DNA of 64,000 bases from Vicinamibacteria bacterium (GTDB lineage: Bacteria; Acidobacteriota; Vicinamibacteria; Vicinamibacterales; UBA8438). Position 1 is the stretch's first letter. Each line of letters opens with the position of its first letter. The position numbers and the translations under genes were made by a program. Below the pieces are notes generated by a model, which worked only from the letters and a program-made list of their open reading frames with translations, was not told the origin of the DNA and searched no databases. Of this stretch, positions 52,499 to 61,669 are shown in pieces. The stretch is taken from positions 1-64,000 of the forward strand of contig JAJEEU010000028.1 of NCBI GenBank assembly GCA_022820825.1, in the 5' to 3' direction.

Positions 52499-53823
52499 CA
52501 CAGCCCCGCCAGCTCGCTGGTGCTCTCGCCGAACCGGTCGACGGGCACGCCCAGCTTGCGGAGCAGCGTGACGTGCAGGTCTTCCAGCGGCGTTTCCGGC
52601 GCGTAGCGCAGATGGCGCCCCCCGGCGAGCGCGCCGCCGCCGCCCCCCAGCAGCACGATCGGCAGGTTGTCCGGCGAGTGGGAGTTGCCGTCGCTCATGC
52701 CGGCGCCAAAAAGGAGCACCATGTGATCGAGCAGCGAGCCGTCGCCGTCGGGCGTCGCCCGCAGCCGTTCCAGGTAGTACGCCAGTTGCTCGGCGTGGTA
52801 CGTGCTGATCCGCGTCAGCGTCGCCAGCTTCCGCGGGTCGTGCTCATGATGCGACAGTGGATGATGCGCGTCGCGCACCCCGATCTCGGGATAGGTGTGG
52901 CCGCTGAACTCGCGGCCGATCATGAAGGTGATCACGCGCGTCAGGTCGGACTGGTACGCGAGCACCTGCAGGTCGAACATCAGCCGGGCGTGGTCCGGAA
53001 ACGATGCCGGCGTGCCGGCCGGCCGGTTGATCTCGGGCAACTCCCGGGCGTCCTGCTCCTCCGAGCGCTGGATGCGGCGCTCCACGTCGCGCAGGGCATC
53101 GAGGTAGTCGGTCAGCTTCGCGCCGTCGGCCGCGCCGAGCGCCCTCCTCAGATCTGCCGCCGTCTCCGCCACCGAATCCAGGATGCTGCGGCGACGCGCG
53201 AGCCGGCTGGCCCGGGCTCGCGGGTTCGTGGTGTCGCTGTCACCGAACAGGTGCTCGAAGACGGTGCGCGGGTTGTGCTCCATCGGCAGCGGCGTCGTGG
53301 GGCTGCGCCAGGCGATCGTGTCGGTGTAGACGCAACTGGTGGCGATGTCGCACACGCCGGACTCGGCCCGCTCCAGCGACAGCTCCAGCGACGCCAGCTC
53401 GGTTTCCTGCCCGAAGGCGCGGGCGGCCACCTGGTCCATCGACATGCCGGCTTCGACCTCGGAGCCGGTGGACGGCTTCGGCGGCCGGCCCGTCAGGAAC
53501 CGGGTGCTCGCCACGGCATGCACGGCGTAGTACGGCGGGCCGCTGCGGAGACCGGTCACCACGGTCATCTGGTCCCTGAACGGCGCCAGGGGCTGCAGGA
53601 TAGGAGGCGTATCGAACTGCGAGCCGTCGAGCGCAGGTGTCCAATCGGCCATCACGATGCCGTTGGGCACGTACACCACGCCGAAACGGGAAACCGGCCG
53701 CGCGGCGGTCCGGCTGATCGCCGACACGGCAGGCACCATCCCGTCGAGCAGCGGCAGACCAATCGTTGCACCGAGGCCGCGCAGGAACGTGCGGCGCGGC
53801 AGGTGCTTCCGCGTGACGATCAT
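52498..53823 (-). CDS. DUF1552-family protein, Tat-exported
   Basis: This 441-residue protein starts with Tat motif LPRRTFLRGLGATIGLPLLD, and DUF1552 continues through RFGVVYVPNGIVMADWTPA. Family features YYAVHAVASTRFLTGRPP, FSGHTYPEIGVRDAHHPLSH and HDPRKLATLTRISTYHAE follow. DUF1552 proteins normally accompany DUF1592 proteins and are thought to act on extracellular polymers; their reaction is not established. The ATG overlaps the DUF1592 stop codon (ATGA), which fixes the start and indicates translational coupling. Confidence 0.85.
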   Translation of the reverse strand: MIVTRKHLPRRTFLRGLGATIGLPLLDGMVPAVSAISRTAARPVSRFGVVYVPNGIVMADWTPALDGSQFDTPPILQPLAPFRDQMTVVTGLRSGPPYYAVHAVASTRFLTGRPPKPSTGSEVEAGMSMDQVAARAFGQETELASLELSLERAESGVCDIATSCVYTDTIAWRSPTTPLPMEHNPRTVFEHLFGDSDTTNPRARASRLARRRSILDSVAETAADLRRALGAADGAKLTDYLDALRDVERRIQRSEEQDARELPEINRPAGTPASFPDHARLMFDLQVLAYQSDLTRVITFMIGREFSGHTYPEIGVRDAHHPLSHHEHDPRKLATLTRISTYHAEQLAYYLERLRATPDGDGSLLDHMVLLFGAGMSDGNSHSPDNLPIVLLGGGGGALAGGRHLRYAPETPLEDLHVTLLRKLGVPVDRFGESTSELAGL

Positions 53824-56255
53824 GATGCCGCCCTCCGCATCCGGAAGGGCACGCTGCGCGCGACCTCCAGCACGAGAGACGACCAGCGATGGTCGTCGGG
53901 CGCAGCCTGCCGTACGATTCCGCGCACCGCCGGCATGTCGGCATGGGTCAGCGGCCGGCCCAGGGCGTAGGCCAGCAGCTTCTCGGCCGCCGTGCGCACG
54001 AACTCGTCGGACCGCTCGTCGAGAAGCCGCCGCAGCCCGGCGGGACCGTCGAACTCGGCGCCGTCCGGAAATTGGCCGGCAGCGTCGATCACGCGGCCGG
54101 ACGCTTCGTGCGCCCTCCACTTGCCGATTGCATCGAACGGCTCCAGGGCGAAGCCCAGCGGATCCATCCGCGCGTGGCAACCAGCGCAGGCCGGGTTCCG
54201 CCGGTGCGCCTCCATCCGCTCGCGCATCGACAGCGCCGCGCCGCCCGCATCGCGCTCGGCCAGCGTGGTCGGGGTATCGGGCGGCGGAGGCGGAGGCGGC
54301 GTGCCCAGGATGTTTTCGAGCAGCCAGCGCCCGCGCTGCACCGGCGAGGTGCGCGTCGGATACGACGTGAGCGTCAGGATGCTGCCCTGCCCCAGCAGGC
54401 CGCCACGCCGCCCGTCCGCGAACGACACGCGCCGGAAGCGGCTGCCGTAGACATTCGGAATCCCGTAGTGCCGGGCAAGCCGCTCGTTGACGAACGTGTA
54501 GTCCGCGGCCAGCAGGTCGCGCACGCTGCGATCCTCGCGGATCTGGCTTGCCACGAACAGCTCGGTCTCGCGCCGCAGCGCCGCGCGCAGCGTATCGTCG
54601 AAGTCGGGGAACAGCTCCGGATCCGGACTGACGTCCCGCAAACGCTGCAGCGTCAGCCACTGGCTGGCGAAGCCGCTGACGAGCGCCGCCGCCCGTTCGT
54701 CCGCCAGCATTCGCCGCACCTCTGCCTCCAGCGCCGCGTCGCCTTGCAGCCGGCCGTTCTCCGCGGCGTCGAGCAGCGCGTCGTCGGGAATGCTGCTCCA
54801 CAGGAAGAACGCCAGGCGCGAGGCCAGCTCGACGCCACCCAGCCGGTATGCCGAGCCGGGAGCAACACCCTCCGGATCGCGCTCGATCCGGAACAGGAAC
54901 CGCGGGTCGACGAGCAGCCGCTCCAGGGCCGCCCTGATCCCGGCTTCGAAGCCCCCTTCCCGGCGCCCCTGCCGGTAGAAATCGAGGAGCACCTCGACCT
55001 CGGCGGCGGTGACAGGCCGCCGGAACGCCCGCCGCGCAAGACCCTCCAGGATGGTCGCGGCGCACGGCTCGCCGTCTTCCGTTCGCGTGGGCCGGCAGAC
55101 GAACACGCGCTCGCGGCTCGGCGTCGTCCCGGGTCCCGTTGCGCCGAAAGGGCCGTCGATCGAGATGCTGTCAACGGCCGGGCCGGGCGGGCCGGACGGC
55201 GAGCTGCGCAGCTCGGTGAAGCCGAGTCCCAGCCCGGTCAGCGGCGGCTGCAGCACCCCTTCCTCCTCGACCAGGGCCTCGACGAACGACACGCCCGCCG
55301 CGCGCGTGCCGGCGTCGACGGGCACCCGCAACCGAAGGCCCTCGTCCGCGGCCAGCGTGTACGCCTCCCACTCCGGATCACCGAGGGCAAGGCCGGCGAA
55401 GCTCTCCGGAGCGGGCTCTCCCGGCGCATCTCCCCCGAGGGAGAAGGCGCCGGCCAGCTCCCCGTCGAGCCGCAGTTCCAGGCGGTGCGCATCGCGGAGG
55501 CCCCGCACGTAGCCGAAGATGTTGCGCCGCAGGCGCACCGTGAAGACGTACTCCCCGTCGAGCGGAAAGCGATGGCGCACCGCCAGACCGCCCCGTGAAC
55601 CAAACGGCAGGGCCTCGCTCATCCGGTGGTCCTGGAATACCTGCTTCCCCACGTCGTAGGTTCGCGAGGCGAAGGCTGGGCCGATGGCCGGGTCGCCCAC
55701 GGCCAGCCGGCTGATCCGCTCCGCAGCGGTCAGGTAGCGGTCGAGCAACACCGGCGACACGGAAAGGACGCCGGCGACGTTGTCGAACCCGCCCAGCGAG
55801 GGATCCGCCGGGAGCAGCTCCGACGTATCGAATTCCAGATCGAGCAGATCACGGACCGCGTTGGCATACTCGGTACGGTTCAAGCGGTGGATCGGTGGGC
55901 GGCCGGGATCGGGAGCCGCGGCGGACGCCCGGTCGAGCTCGGCCTCGAGCGCGCTGACGAACGCCGCGGCCTCCGTCGCGGGCGGCCGGGGCGCGCCCGG
56001 CGGCGGCATCACGCCGCTGCGGAGCTGGCGCGCCACCTGCTCCCAGAGTTCCGCGTCGGCGCTGGCGCCTGCCGGATCGCGTCCTTCAAGGACGAGACCG
56101 CCTGCCTGGGAACGCTCGGTGTGGCACGTGACGCAGTAGCGCTCGAGAAGGCTCGGATCGGGAGCCGGCCGATCCTGCGCGGCCGCGGCGTGCGGCGGAG
56201 CGAGACCCGCCCCGAAGCACGCTGCGGCCACGCCGACCAGGATCGCTCTCGCCAT
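53820..56255 (-). CDS. DUF1592-family multidomain protein with two heme-c motifs
   Basis: This 811-residue protein has a signal peptide (about 1-26) and a heme-c CVTCH (C41, C44, H45). The serial DUF1587/DUF1592/DUF1595/DUF1588/DUF1585 regions follow, including NRTEYANAVRDLLDLEFDTS, LSVSPVLLDRYLTAAERIS and GTPPPPPPPDTP. A second heme motif CAGCH is near residue 685, followed by DPLGFALEPFDAIGKWR. It is typical of Planctomycetes and Acidobacteriota and probably oxidoreductive in the periplasm. It lies 58 bases after the TonB receptor gene. Confidence 0.87.
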   Translation of the reverse strand: MARAILVGVAAACFGAGLAPPHAAAAQDRPAPDPSLLERYCVTCHTERSQAGGLVLEGRDPAGASADAELWEQVARQLRSGVMPPPGAPRPPATEAAAFVSALEAELDRASAAAPDPGRPPIHRLNRTEYANAVRDLLDLEFDTSELLPADPSLGGFDNVAGVLSVSPVLLDRYLTAAERISRLAVGDPAIGPAFASRTYDVGKQVFQDHRMSEALPFGSRGGLAVRHRFPLDGEYVFTVRLRRNIFGYVRGLRDAHRLELRLDGELAGAFSLGGDAPGEPAPESFAGLALGDPEWEAYTLAADEGLRLRVPVDAGTRAAGVSFVEALVEEEGVLQPPLTGLGLGFTELRSSPSGPPGPAVDSISIDGPFGATGPGTTPSRERVFVCRPTRTEDGEPCAATILEGLARRAFRRPVTAAEVEVLLDFYRQGRREGGFEAGIRAALERLLVDPRFLFRIERDPEGVAPGSAYRLGGVELASRLAFFLWSSIPDDALLDAAENGRLQGDAALEAEVRRMLADERAAALVSGFASQWLTLQRLRDVSPDPELFPDFDDTLRAALRRETELFVASQIREDRSVRDLLAADYTFVNERLARHYGIPNVYGSRFRRVSFADGRRGGLLGQGSILTLTSYPTRTSPVQRGRWLLENILGTPPPPPPPDTPTTLAERDAGGAALSMRERMEAHRRNPACAGCHARMDPLGFALEPFDAIGKWRAHEASGRVIDAAGQFPDGAEFDGPAGLRRLLDERSDEFVRTAAEKLLAYALGRPLTHADMPAVRGIVRQAAPDDHRWSSLVLEVARSVPFRMRRAAS

Positions 56256-56313
56256 ACGGCTAGGGGCGCCGACTCAGGCCCCGCGCCATGTTAGCAACGA
56301 TCCGCCCCGGGAA

Positions 56314-59300
56314 TCAGAAATCGACCAGCACGCCGAACTTGAGCAACCGACCGCCGAGGATGTTCGAGGGGCCCAGGAAACCTGCGCTCGGACTGACCGG
56401 CGCCACGCCCCAGCTCTCCGCGTTGCCCTGCGAAGGCCGCGCGTTGAACACGTTGTACAGGTCCAGTGTCGGCGTAATCTGCGCCCTGCCGGCATTGAAT
56501 CGGCGCATGAGCCGCAGATCGACCTGGTTCAACCGCGTGTCGTACAGCTCGCCGGGAATCGTGACCACAATCTCCGAGGTGTCCCCGCAGGGGCCGGTCA
56601 GCGTCCCGCAGGAGGAGAGGTTGCGGCCGAGGCTCGGCGTAATCAGGTCGTTCCCGTACACCACCTCGCCGGCGATCGGGATCCCCGGCAGGTGCTTGTA
56701 GGTGCCCGCAATGAGGAAGTCGTACGGCAGCGGGTACACGGCCTGGAACTTGACCTGGGAGCCGATGGAGCTCCAGAGCGGCTGCGCCTCGTTGCTGCAG
56801 TATTTCGGATCGCGCGGCCCGATCTCCGTCGCGCCGCCGGCCCCGGCCTGGGCGACTATCCCCGTGACCTGCGGAATGTCGTTCAGGAAACAGTCGTCAA
56901 CCAGCCGCCGTCCGACCGAGACGCCGCCCGAGATCAGGCCACCCGCGCCGAAGCGGAGGTCCATCGCAATCTCGACGCCGTCGTACTTGTCTATCCGCTC
57001 GCCGGTCAGGCCCGGTATCGGTGCATCCTGCGTTCGATACCAGACGATTTCCGGGGCAATGGCGCGGGACGCCAGCGTCCGGTCGACGTTGCCGCACACC
57101 TGCTGCCCGCTGGCCGAGCCCAACCGCCCGTCGGACGGCACCGGCACGCAGTAGTAGTTGAAATCCGAGGCGCTCAACGCCGTGTCCACGGCGATCTGGC
57201 CGTTGTGGAACTCGGTGTGGTAGTAGCCGACGCTCACGCCGAAGCCCGGCCGCACCTCCTGCTGCAGCCCCACGGACCATTGGTAATTGAACTCGCGGAT
57301 GCCCCATCCCTCGCGCGCGCTCGGATCCCAGGTGAAGGCGATGTTCGGCGTGCCGAATCCGGCCGTGGTGATCGGGCCGCACTCGCCGTTGGGCGCGAAG
57401 TTGGTCAGGTCGCAGTCCGGCTCGAAGTCGGCGTTGCCGAGGGCTCCCGTGAAGAAGTTGTAGTTGCCGACCGGGCTGAGTGGCGAGTCGAACCACAGGC
57501 GGTTGGCGCTGGCGACGACCGCATTACCCGGGGACAACGACGTCAGGGGGCCGCCCGCCACCCCGACGAGATACCGGCCCCACGAGCCCCTGATCGCGGT
57601 CCTGCCGTCCCCGAACAGGTCGTACGCGACGCCGACCCGCGGCGACATGTCCTTGTAGTTCGGCACGTTGTCGACCGCGTCGAAGTGGCGCGCACCGATG
57701 AACGGGCCGGCGGGAATATCGACCGGCAGGGTGTAGTTGCGGTGATGGTCAAAGCGCAGGCCGGCGTTGATCGTCAACCGGTCGAACGTCCACCGGCCCG
57801 ACGCGTACGCTCCGAGCTTCGAGATGCGCCCGTCGCTCCTGAACGGCCCGGCGTACTGGCTGATGAGCATCGGCGCGCCGGAGAAGAAGATGTAGTCATA
57901 GCCGCCGGCGGGCACGTTGCCGCGCTGGTTGAACATGCCCCACTGGCCGTCGACGCCCACCTGTATTTCCGTGGAGCCGGTGATGTAGGACGTGCTGGCG
58001 CGCCAGGTGACGTTGTTCTGCTGCTGCCGCTCGCCGTTGTCGTTGAACACGAAGTTGTACGTCCCGCCCCAGATGTAGGTCCCCTTGCCGGGGAAGTTGA
58101 TGTCGGTGATGCGGCGGCGGCCCGGAACGTCCGGCGCGCCCCGGCTCTGGAACTGCACCCCCTGGACCATGTAGCCGACGCCGGCCTGGAACAGCAGCTC
58201 GTTCGTGGCCGGGAACGTCCAGGAGCCCTGCGTCACGTGGTGCGGCGTGTAGAAGAAGCTGAACTGCGCCTCCGGCGCCGCCGTGGCCGCGATGCTCTGC
58301 CAGCACGAGCACGACTCCTGGTAGTGGTACTGCAGGCTCACCTTCTGATTCTCGGTGGCCTGTATCGTGAACCGCGCCCCGTAGTCGCGGGCCCAGATGT
58401 CCTGGAAGGCCGGCCGGTCGAGATCCGGCACGTATTCGTAGAAGACCGTCGACTTGTTGAAGTGGTTGTTGGCCGCGTAGCTCTGGCTGCCCCACCACCG
58501 GTTTGCCGAATAGAACCAGACCCGGTCGCGGACGATCGGCCCGCCGATGCCCACGCCGTAGTCCCAGACCTGCTTCATGGACTTCTGGTTCTCCCCGATG
58601 CCGCGGGCCCGCAGCGCGTCGGACACCGCTCCCGAGGCGAGGTGCTCGTTCGTGAAGTTGCTCGACAGGAGCAGGCTGAACTGGTTGGCGCCCTCGCGCG
58701 GCACCATGTTGATGTTGGCCCCGCCGGTCTCGGTCTGGATCGAGTTGCCGCTCACGTCCACGACCTGCTCGGCCACGGCCACGGTGTTGAACTTGTAGGT
58801 GCGCTGCTGCCCGCCGCCGCCGCCGAAGAACACGTTGGCGTTGAAGCCGTCGAACGCCACGCGACCGTCGTCGCCCCGGCTGCCGTGGATGGACAGGCCG
58901 GTGCTGGCCTCGGCGCGGTCACCACCGACATCGTTGCGGTCGGCGGTGGAGGCAACGGCTCCCAGCGTCAGCGACGCCATCTGCGTGAGGTCACGCTGTC
59001 CCGAGGGCAGCGCTTCGAGGACGTCGGCCGTGAAGACCTGCTGCTCGCTCGACGTCTGCACGTCGACGATGGGCGACGCGGCCGTCACCGTGATCGTTTC
59101 CTCGATCGAGCCCACCTGCAACTCGGCGTCGACGTTTGCCGTGAAGCCGGTGGTCAGCTCGATCCCTTCGCGCAAGACCGTGCTGAATCCCGGCAGCGTG
59201 AACGTGACGCTGTACACGCCTGGCCGCAGCTCGGTGATCCGGTAATTGCCCTGACCGTCGGTGAAGGCCGTGCGGACCCCCTCGATGAGCGCCGGACTGG

Positions 59301-59457
59301 CGACTTCCACGGTCACGCCCGGCAGCGCCCCGCCCGTCGTGTCCTCCACGCTGCCCGCAATCGCCCCGGAGGCGGCCTGCCCGGAGGCCGAGTGGGGAAT
59401 CAGGAGCAGAACGGCGAACGCCGCGATGAGAATGCCTGACGACGTGTGCAGCGTCAT
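56314..59457 (-). CDS. TonB-dependent receptor with CarboxypepD_reg domain, paralogue of 1870
   Basis: This 1047-residue protein has a signal peptide (about 1-26) and a CarboxypepD_reg domain (DTTGGALPGVTVEVASPALI and DGQGNYRITELRPGVYSVTF). A plug and long beta-barrel follow, ending FGVLVDF with terminal Phe. A GGGAGG motif lies about eight bases before the ATG, and a TTTACA promoter about 100 bases upstream. The downstream genes DUF1592, DUF1552 and ankyrin run in the same direction with small or overlapping gaps, so it probably imports the product of that oxidoreductive set. Confidence 0.88.
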   Translation of the reverse strand: MTLHTSSGILIAAFAVLLLIPHSASGQAASGAIAGSVEDTTGGALPGVTVEVASPALIEGVRTAFTDGQGNYRITELRPGVYSVTFTLPGFSTVLREGIELTTGFTANVDAELQVGSIEETITVTAASPIVDVQTSSEQQVFTADVLEALPSGQRDLTQMASLTLGAVASTADRNDVGGDRAEASTGLSIHGSRGDDGRVAFDGFNANVFFGGGGGQQRTYKFNTVAVAEQVVDVSGNSIQTETGGANINMVPREGANQFSLLLSSNFTNEHLASGAVSDALRARGIGENQKSMKQVWDYGVGIGGPIVRDRVWFYSANRWWGSQSYAANNHFNKSTVFYEYVPDLDRPAFQDIWARDYGARFTIQATENQKVSLQYHYQESCSCWQSIAATAAPEAQFSFFYTPHHVTQGSWTFPATNELLFQAGVGYMVQGVQFQSRGAPDVPGRRRITDINFPGKGTYIWGGTYNFVFNDNGERQQQNNVTWRASTSYITGSTEIQVGVDGQWGMFNQRGNVPAGGYDYIFFSGAPMLISQYAGPFRSDGRISKLGAYASGRWTFDRLTINAGLRFDHHRNYTLPVDIPAGPFIGARHFDAVDNVPNYKDMSPRVGVAYDLFGDGRTAIRGSWGRYLVGVAGGPLTSLSPGNAVVASANRLWFDSPLSPVGNYNFFTGALGNADFEPDCDLTNFAPNGECGPITTAGFGTPNIAFTWDPSAREGWGIREFNYQWSVGLQQEVRPGFGVSVGYYHTEFHNGQIAVDTALSASDFNYYCVPVPSDGRLGSASGQQVCGNVDRTLASRAIAPEIVWYRTQDAPIPGLTGERIDKYDGVEIAMDLRFGAGGLISGGVSVGRRLVDDCFLNDIPQVTGIVAQAGAGGATEIGPRDPKYCSNEAQPLWSSIGSQVKFQAVYPLPYDFLIAGTYKHLPGIPIAGEVVYGNDLITPSLGRNLSSCGTLTGPCGDTSEIVVTIPGELYDTRLNQVDLRLMRRFNAGRAQITPTLDLYNVFNARPSQGNAESWGVAPVSPSAGFLGPSNILGGRLLKFGVLVDF

Positions 59458-59536
59458 TTCCGACCTCCCTGTGCGTCCGAGCGCTCCGGCTGCCAGCGCT
59501 CTCCGGGTTGACGAATACGACTACGTCAGCAGGCCG

Positions 59537-59566
59537 ATTGTGCTCACGAATGCGCCGTCATGTAAA
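59537..59566 (-). promoter_or_regulatory. Candidate promoter of the TonB receptor operon (TTTACA-18-CACAAT)
   Basis: On the minus strand TTTACA (59561-59566) and CACAAT (59537-59542) are separated by 18 bases. The predicted leader is about 72 bases and carries the GGGAGG ribosome-binding site. Confidence 0.5.
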
Positions 59567-59731
59567 CACTTCTTTTTGGCGCGAGCCCCACTGCATGCGA
59601 CCGTGTCAGTGGCGCGCCGAGCCAGATGGAGCGATGAAGGAGGTCAGGGCTGGCGGTACGGCTCGGGCCGCGGCCGGTGCACCTCGTGATGATGGCGGTC
59701 CTCGAGGATGCGCGCGGAGCTGCGAATCCAA

Positions 59732-59758
59732 ATTGACCATGGTCAATGACCATGGTAA
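59732..59758 (+). promoter_or_regulatory. Palindromic operator of the toxin-antitoxin operon
   Basis: ATTGACCATGGTCAAT (59732-59747) is a perfect 16-base palindrome. A second copy of its core, GACCATGGT, follows with its centre 13 bases away. Such paired palindromes just upstream of an antitoxin gene fit autoregulation by the antitoxin-toxin complex. The ATG at 59746 lies within the palindrome, which argues for the downstream start at 59770. Confidence 0.6.
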
Positions 59759-59769
59759 AAATATTCGTC

Positions 59770-60012
59770 ATGGAAACGATGGCGGTATCGAAGTTCAAGG
59801 CTACCTGCCTGGCCGTGCTGCAGCAGGTGCGCCGCACCGGACAGCCGGTGCGGATTACCCGCCGCGGGGAGCCCGTCGCCGACGTGGTGCCGCCAGGTCC
59901 GCCGCAACGCCCGGATGGCTGGCTCGGCGCCCTGTCCGATCGTACCCGCATAACAGGCGATATCACGGTCCCCAGCAGTGATCTCGTCACGTGGGATGTC
60001 GAGGATGCATGA
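59770..60012 (+). CDS. Phd/VapB-type antitoxin
   Basis: This 80-residue protein starts METMAVSKFKATCLAVLQQV and continues TGQPVRITRRGEPVADVVPP, the Phd/YefM fold seen in antitoxins next to PIN toxins. The start at 59770 is preferred over ATGs at 59746 and 59752 because those overlap the palindromic operator, and the family normally begins M-x-T-MAVSxFK. Its stop codon overlaps the toxin ATG (ATGA). It should bind the operator upstream and neutralise the toxin. Confidence 0.8.
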   Translation: METMAVSKFKATCLAVLQQVRRTGQPVRITRRGEPVADVVPPGPPQRPDGWLGALSDRTRITGDITVPSSDLVTWDVEDA

Positions 60013-60404
60013 AGCTCCTGCTTGACACGCACATCTGGGTCTGGAGTCTGAGCGAGCCGTCGCGGCTGTCGCCGCGTGTCACACGAGCCCTCGACTCGCA
60101 GAGCTCGGAGTTGTGGCTGTCGCCGATCTCGCTCTGGGAGCTCGGAATTCTGGTCGAAAAAGGGCGGATCAGGTTGTCCGGCGGCCTCGACGCGTGGATC
60201 GACGAGGCACTGAAGTTGGCCCCGATGAGAGAGGCCCCCGTGACGCACATGGTCATTCGCGCGCTGCGCGCCGTCGAAACGCCTCACCGCGATCCGGCGG
60301 ATCGTTTTCTCGCGGCGACGGCAGCCGCTCTCGACCTGCAGCTCGTGACCACTGATGAACGGCTTCTCGCAGGCCGCGGCTACCAGGTCTTGCCAAACCG
60401 GTGA
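60009..60404 (+). CDS. vapC: VapC-type PIN-domain ribonuclease toxin
   Basis: This 131-residue PIN protein has the acidic active-site residues visible: D6 (LLLDTHIW), E44 (LWELGIL), D98 (DPADRF) and D116 (TTDERL). The toxin is translationally coupled to the antitoxin. VapC toxins cleave tRNA or rRNA when freed; the target is not predictable here. A tRNA-Lys gene lies 75 bases downstream, which may be coincidental. Confidence 0.85.
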   Translation: MKLLLDTHIWVWSLSEPSRLSPRVTRALDSQSSELWLSPISLWELGILVEKGRIRLSGGLDAWIDEALKLAPMREAPVTHMVIRALRAVETPHRDPADRFLAATAAALDLQLVTTDERLLAGRGYQVLPNR

Positions 60405-60478
60405 CGTCTTGACCGGCTGCCATGCCGGCAAGGCCCGAGCAGTCATGGTACGCTGGCCGCATACTGCGCCGGCAGTCG

Positions 60479-60553
60479 GGGCCGCTAGCTCAGTGGTAGA
60501 GCACCTGACTTTTAATCAGGGTGTCGATGGTTCGATCCCATCGCGGCCCACCA
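60479..60553 (+). tRNA. tRNA-Lys (anticodon TTT)
   Basis: The acceptor stem GGGCCGC pairs with GCGGCCC, the D-arm is GCTC-AGTGGTA-GAGC, and the anticodon arm is CCTGA-CTTTTAA-TCAGG with anticodon TTT. The T-arm is GATGG-TTCGATC-CCATC and CCA is encoded at the 3' end (60551-60553). The cloverleaf is complete. Confidence 0.95.
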
Positions 60554-60635
60554 GGTTCCATTCGGACAACTGCAGTCTCGCCCAGGCACCCATGCTCTAC
60601 TCGTAGTCGGCCGCGCGGCTCGCCACCCTACAGGA

Positions 60636-61241
60636 TCAGTGCCCGGGGATACCCTCGTAGGCACGCTCGCCCCAGACATCCCTGACCCTCCGGTCGCGGC
60701 CGCAACTGAAACGGTAGAAGCGGTAGCGGACCGGGTTCTTCTCGTAATAGTCCTGGTGATAGTCTTCCGCCGCGTAGAACGGCGCGGAATCGAGGATCGG
60801 AGTAACGATCGGCTGGTCGAGCATCCTCTGCGCCGCTGCCCTGGAGTTCTCGGCGAGCTGGCGCTGCTCCTCGTTCGCGAAGACAGCGGTCTTGTACGAA
60901 TGCCCGCGGTCGCAGAACTGCCCGCCGTCGTCGGTGGGATCGACCGAGTGCCAGAATGCGGTGAGCAGCGCGTCATAACTCACTTTGGACGGATCGTAGG
61001 TAATCTCGACCGCCTCGTAGTGGCCGGTGCCTCCGGCCGTGACTTGCGGGTAGGTCGGGTTCTCTGTGGTGCCCCCGGTATAGCCGGAAACCGTTGCAAC
61101 GACGCCCGGCACCTTGTCGAAGTCCGACTCCACGCACCAGAAGCAGCCGCCGGCGAAGACCGCCGTCTCGAGTTCCTGCGCGCTGGCGGCAGGCGCCAGG
61201 AGCGCAAGTGCCAGGGCGACCGTCAGACTATTCCATTGCAT
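60636..61241 (-). CDS. msrA: Secreted peptide methionine sulfoxide reductase A
   Basis: This 201-residue protein has a signal peptide (about 1-22, ASAQ) and the MsrA active-site motif GGCFWCVE (Cys33 nucleophile, Cys36). [32 protein letters not shown] and [16 protein letters not shown] follow. Export means it repairs oxidised methionines in periplasmic proteins, which fits the many redox proteins nearby. The ATG at 61239-61241 has GGAGG six bases upstream; a GTG at 61244 is also in frame. Confidence 0.92.
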   Translation of the reverse strand: MQWNSLTVALALALLAPAASAQELETAVFAGGCFWCVESDFDKVPGVVATVSGYTGGTTENPTYPQVTAGGTGHYEAVEITYDPSKVSYDALLTAFWHSVDPTDDGGQFCDRGHSYKTAVFANEEQRQLAENSRAAAQRMLDQPIVTPILDSAPFYAAEDYHQDYYEKNPVRYRFYRFSCGRDRRVRDVWGERAYEGIPGH

Positions 61242-61362
61242 CACATGCCTCCGCGTATTCCGTCACTCTCTCCACGTTAGCGGTGTCCGCGGCATCCCGC
61301 AAGGCGTACAACCCGTCCTGCCGCGAGGCGGCTTCACGCGGTCAGACCCGCGGCCGCCCGCG

Positions 61363-61587
61363 TCAGCGGTTGCCGTCCAGGTGGCCCAGCAGCCCCCACA
61401 CGAAGATCCCGACGCCGACCAGGCCGATGACCAGGCCGACGGGCAACATGATCATCGTCACGCCCAGACCGAGGCCGACGACCATCATGGCGAACCCGAT
61501 GGCCACCGCGGCCGCGTGGCCGAGGACGAGTCCGCCAATCTCGAGCAGTCTTCTTCCCCGGGAGGTCGATTGTCCTGCCATGGCCAT
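61363..61587 (-). CDS. Small two-helix membrane protein
   Basis: This 74-residue protein has two hydrophobic helices (IGGLVLGHAAAVAIGFAMMV and LGLGVTMIMLPVGLVIGLVG) separated by a short turn, plus a basic N-terminus. No family recognised. It lies between msrA and the third copper-monooxygenase pair on the same strand. Confidence 0.5.
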   Translation of the reverse strand: MAMAGQSTSRGRRLLEIGGLVLGHAAAVAIGFAMMVVGLGLGVTMIMLPVGLVIGLVGVGIFVWGLLGHLDGNR

Positions 61588-61669
61588 AGCACCCCCGTGA
61601 GGACCGCAGCGTACTGGCCGGTCAACGATGTTCCCGGTACGTGCGCGCGCCGAGAGACGCGCGGTGCCG

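Larger units (their letters stand above)
59458..59769. other. 312-base intergenic region: receptor promoter, operator, otherwise nothing
   Basis: This gap separates the TonB receptor (-) from the VapB-like gene (+). It contains the candidate receptor promoter at 59537-59566 and the palindromic operator at 59732-59758. In 59570-59730 no frame with a recognisable product or conserved motif was found. Confidence 0.5.

Noticed and set aside
60355-60606. Protein-coding frame across the tRNA
   Set aside because: It overlaps a complete tRNA-Lys cloverleaf and has no ribosome-binding site or motif.
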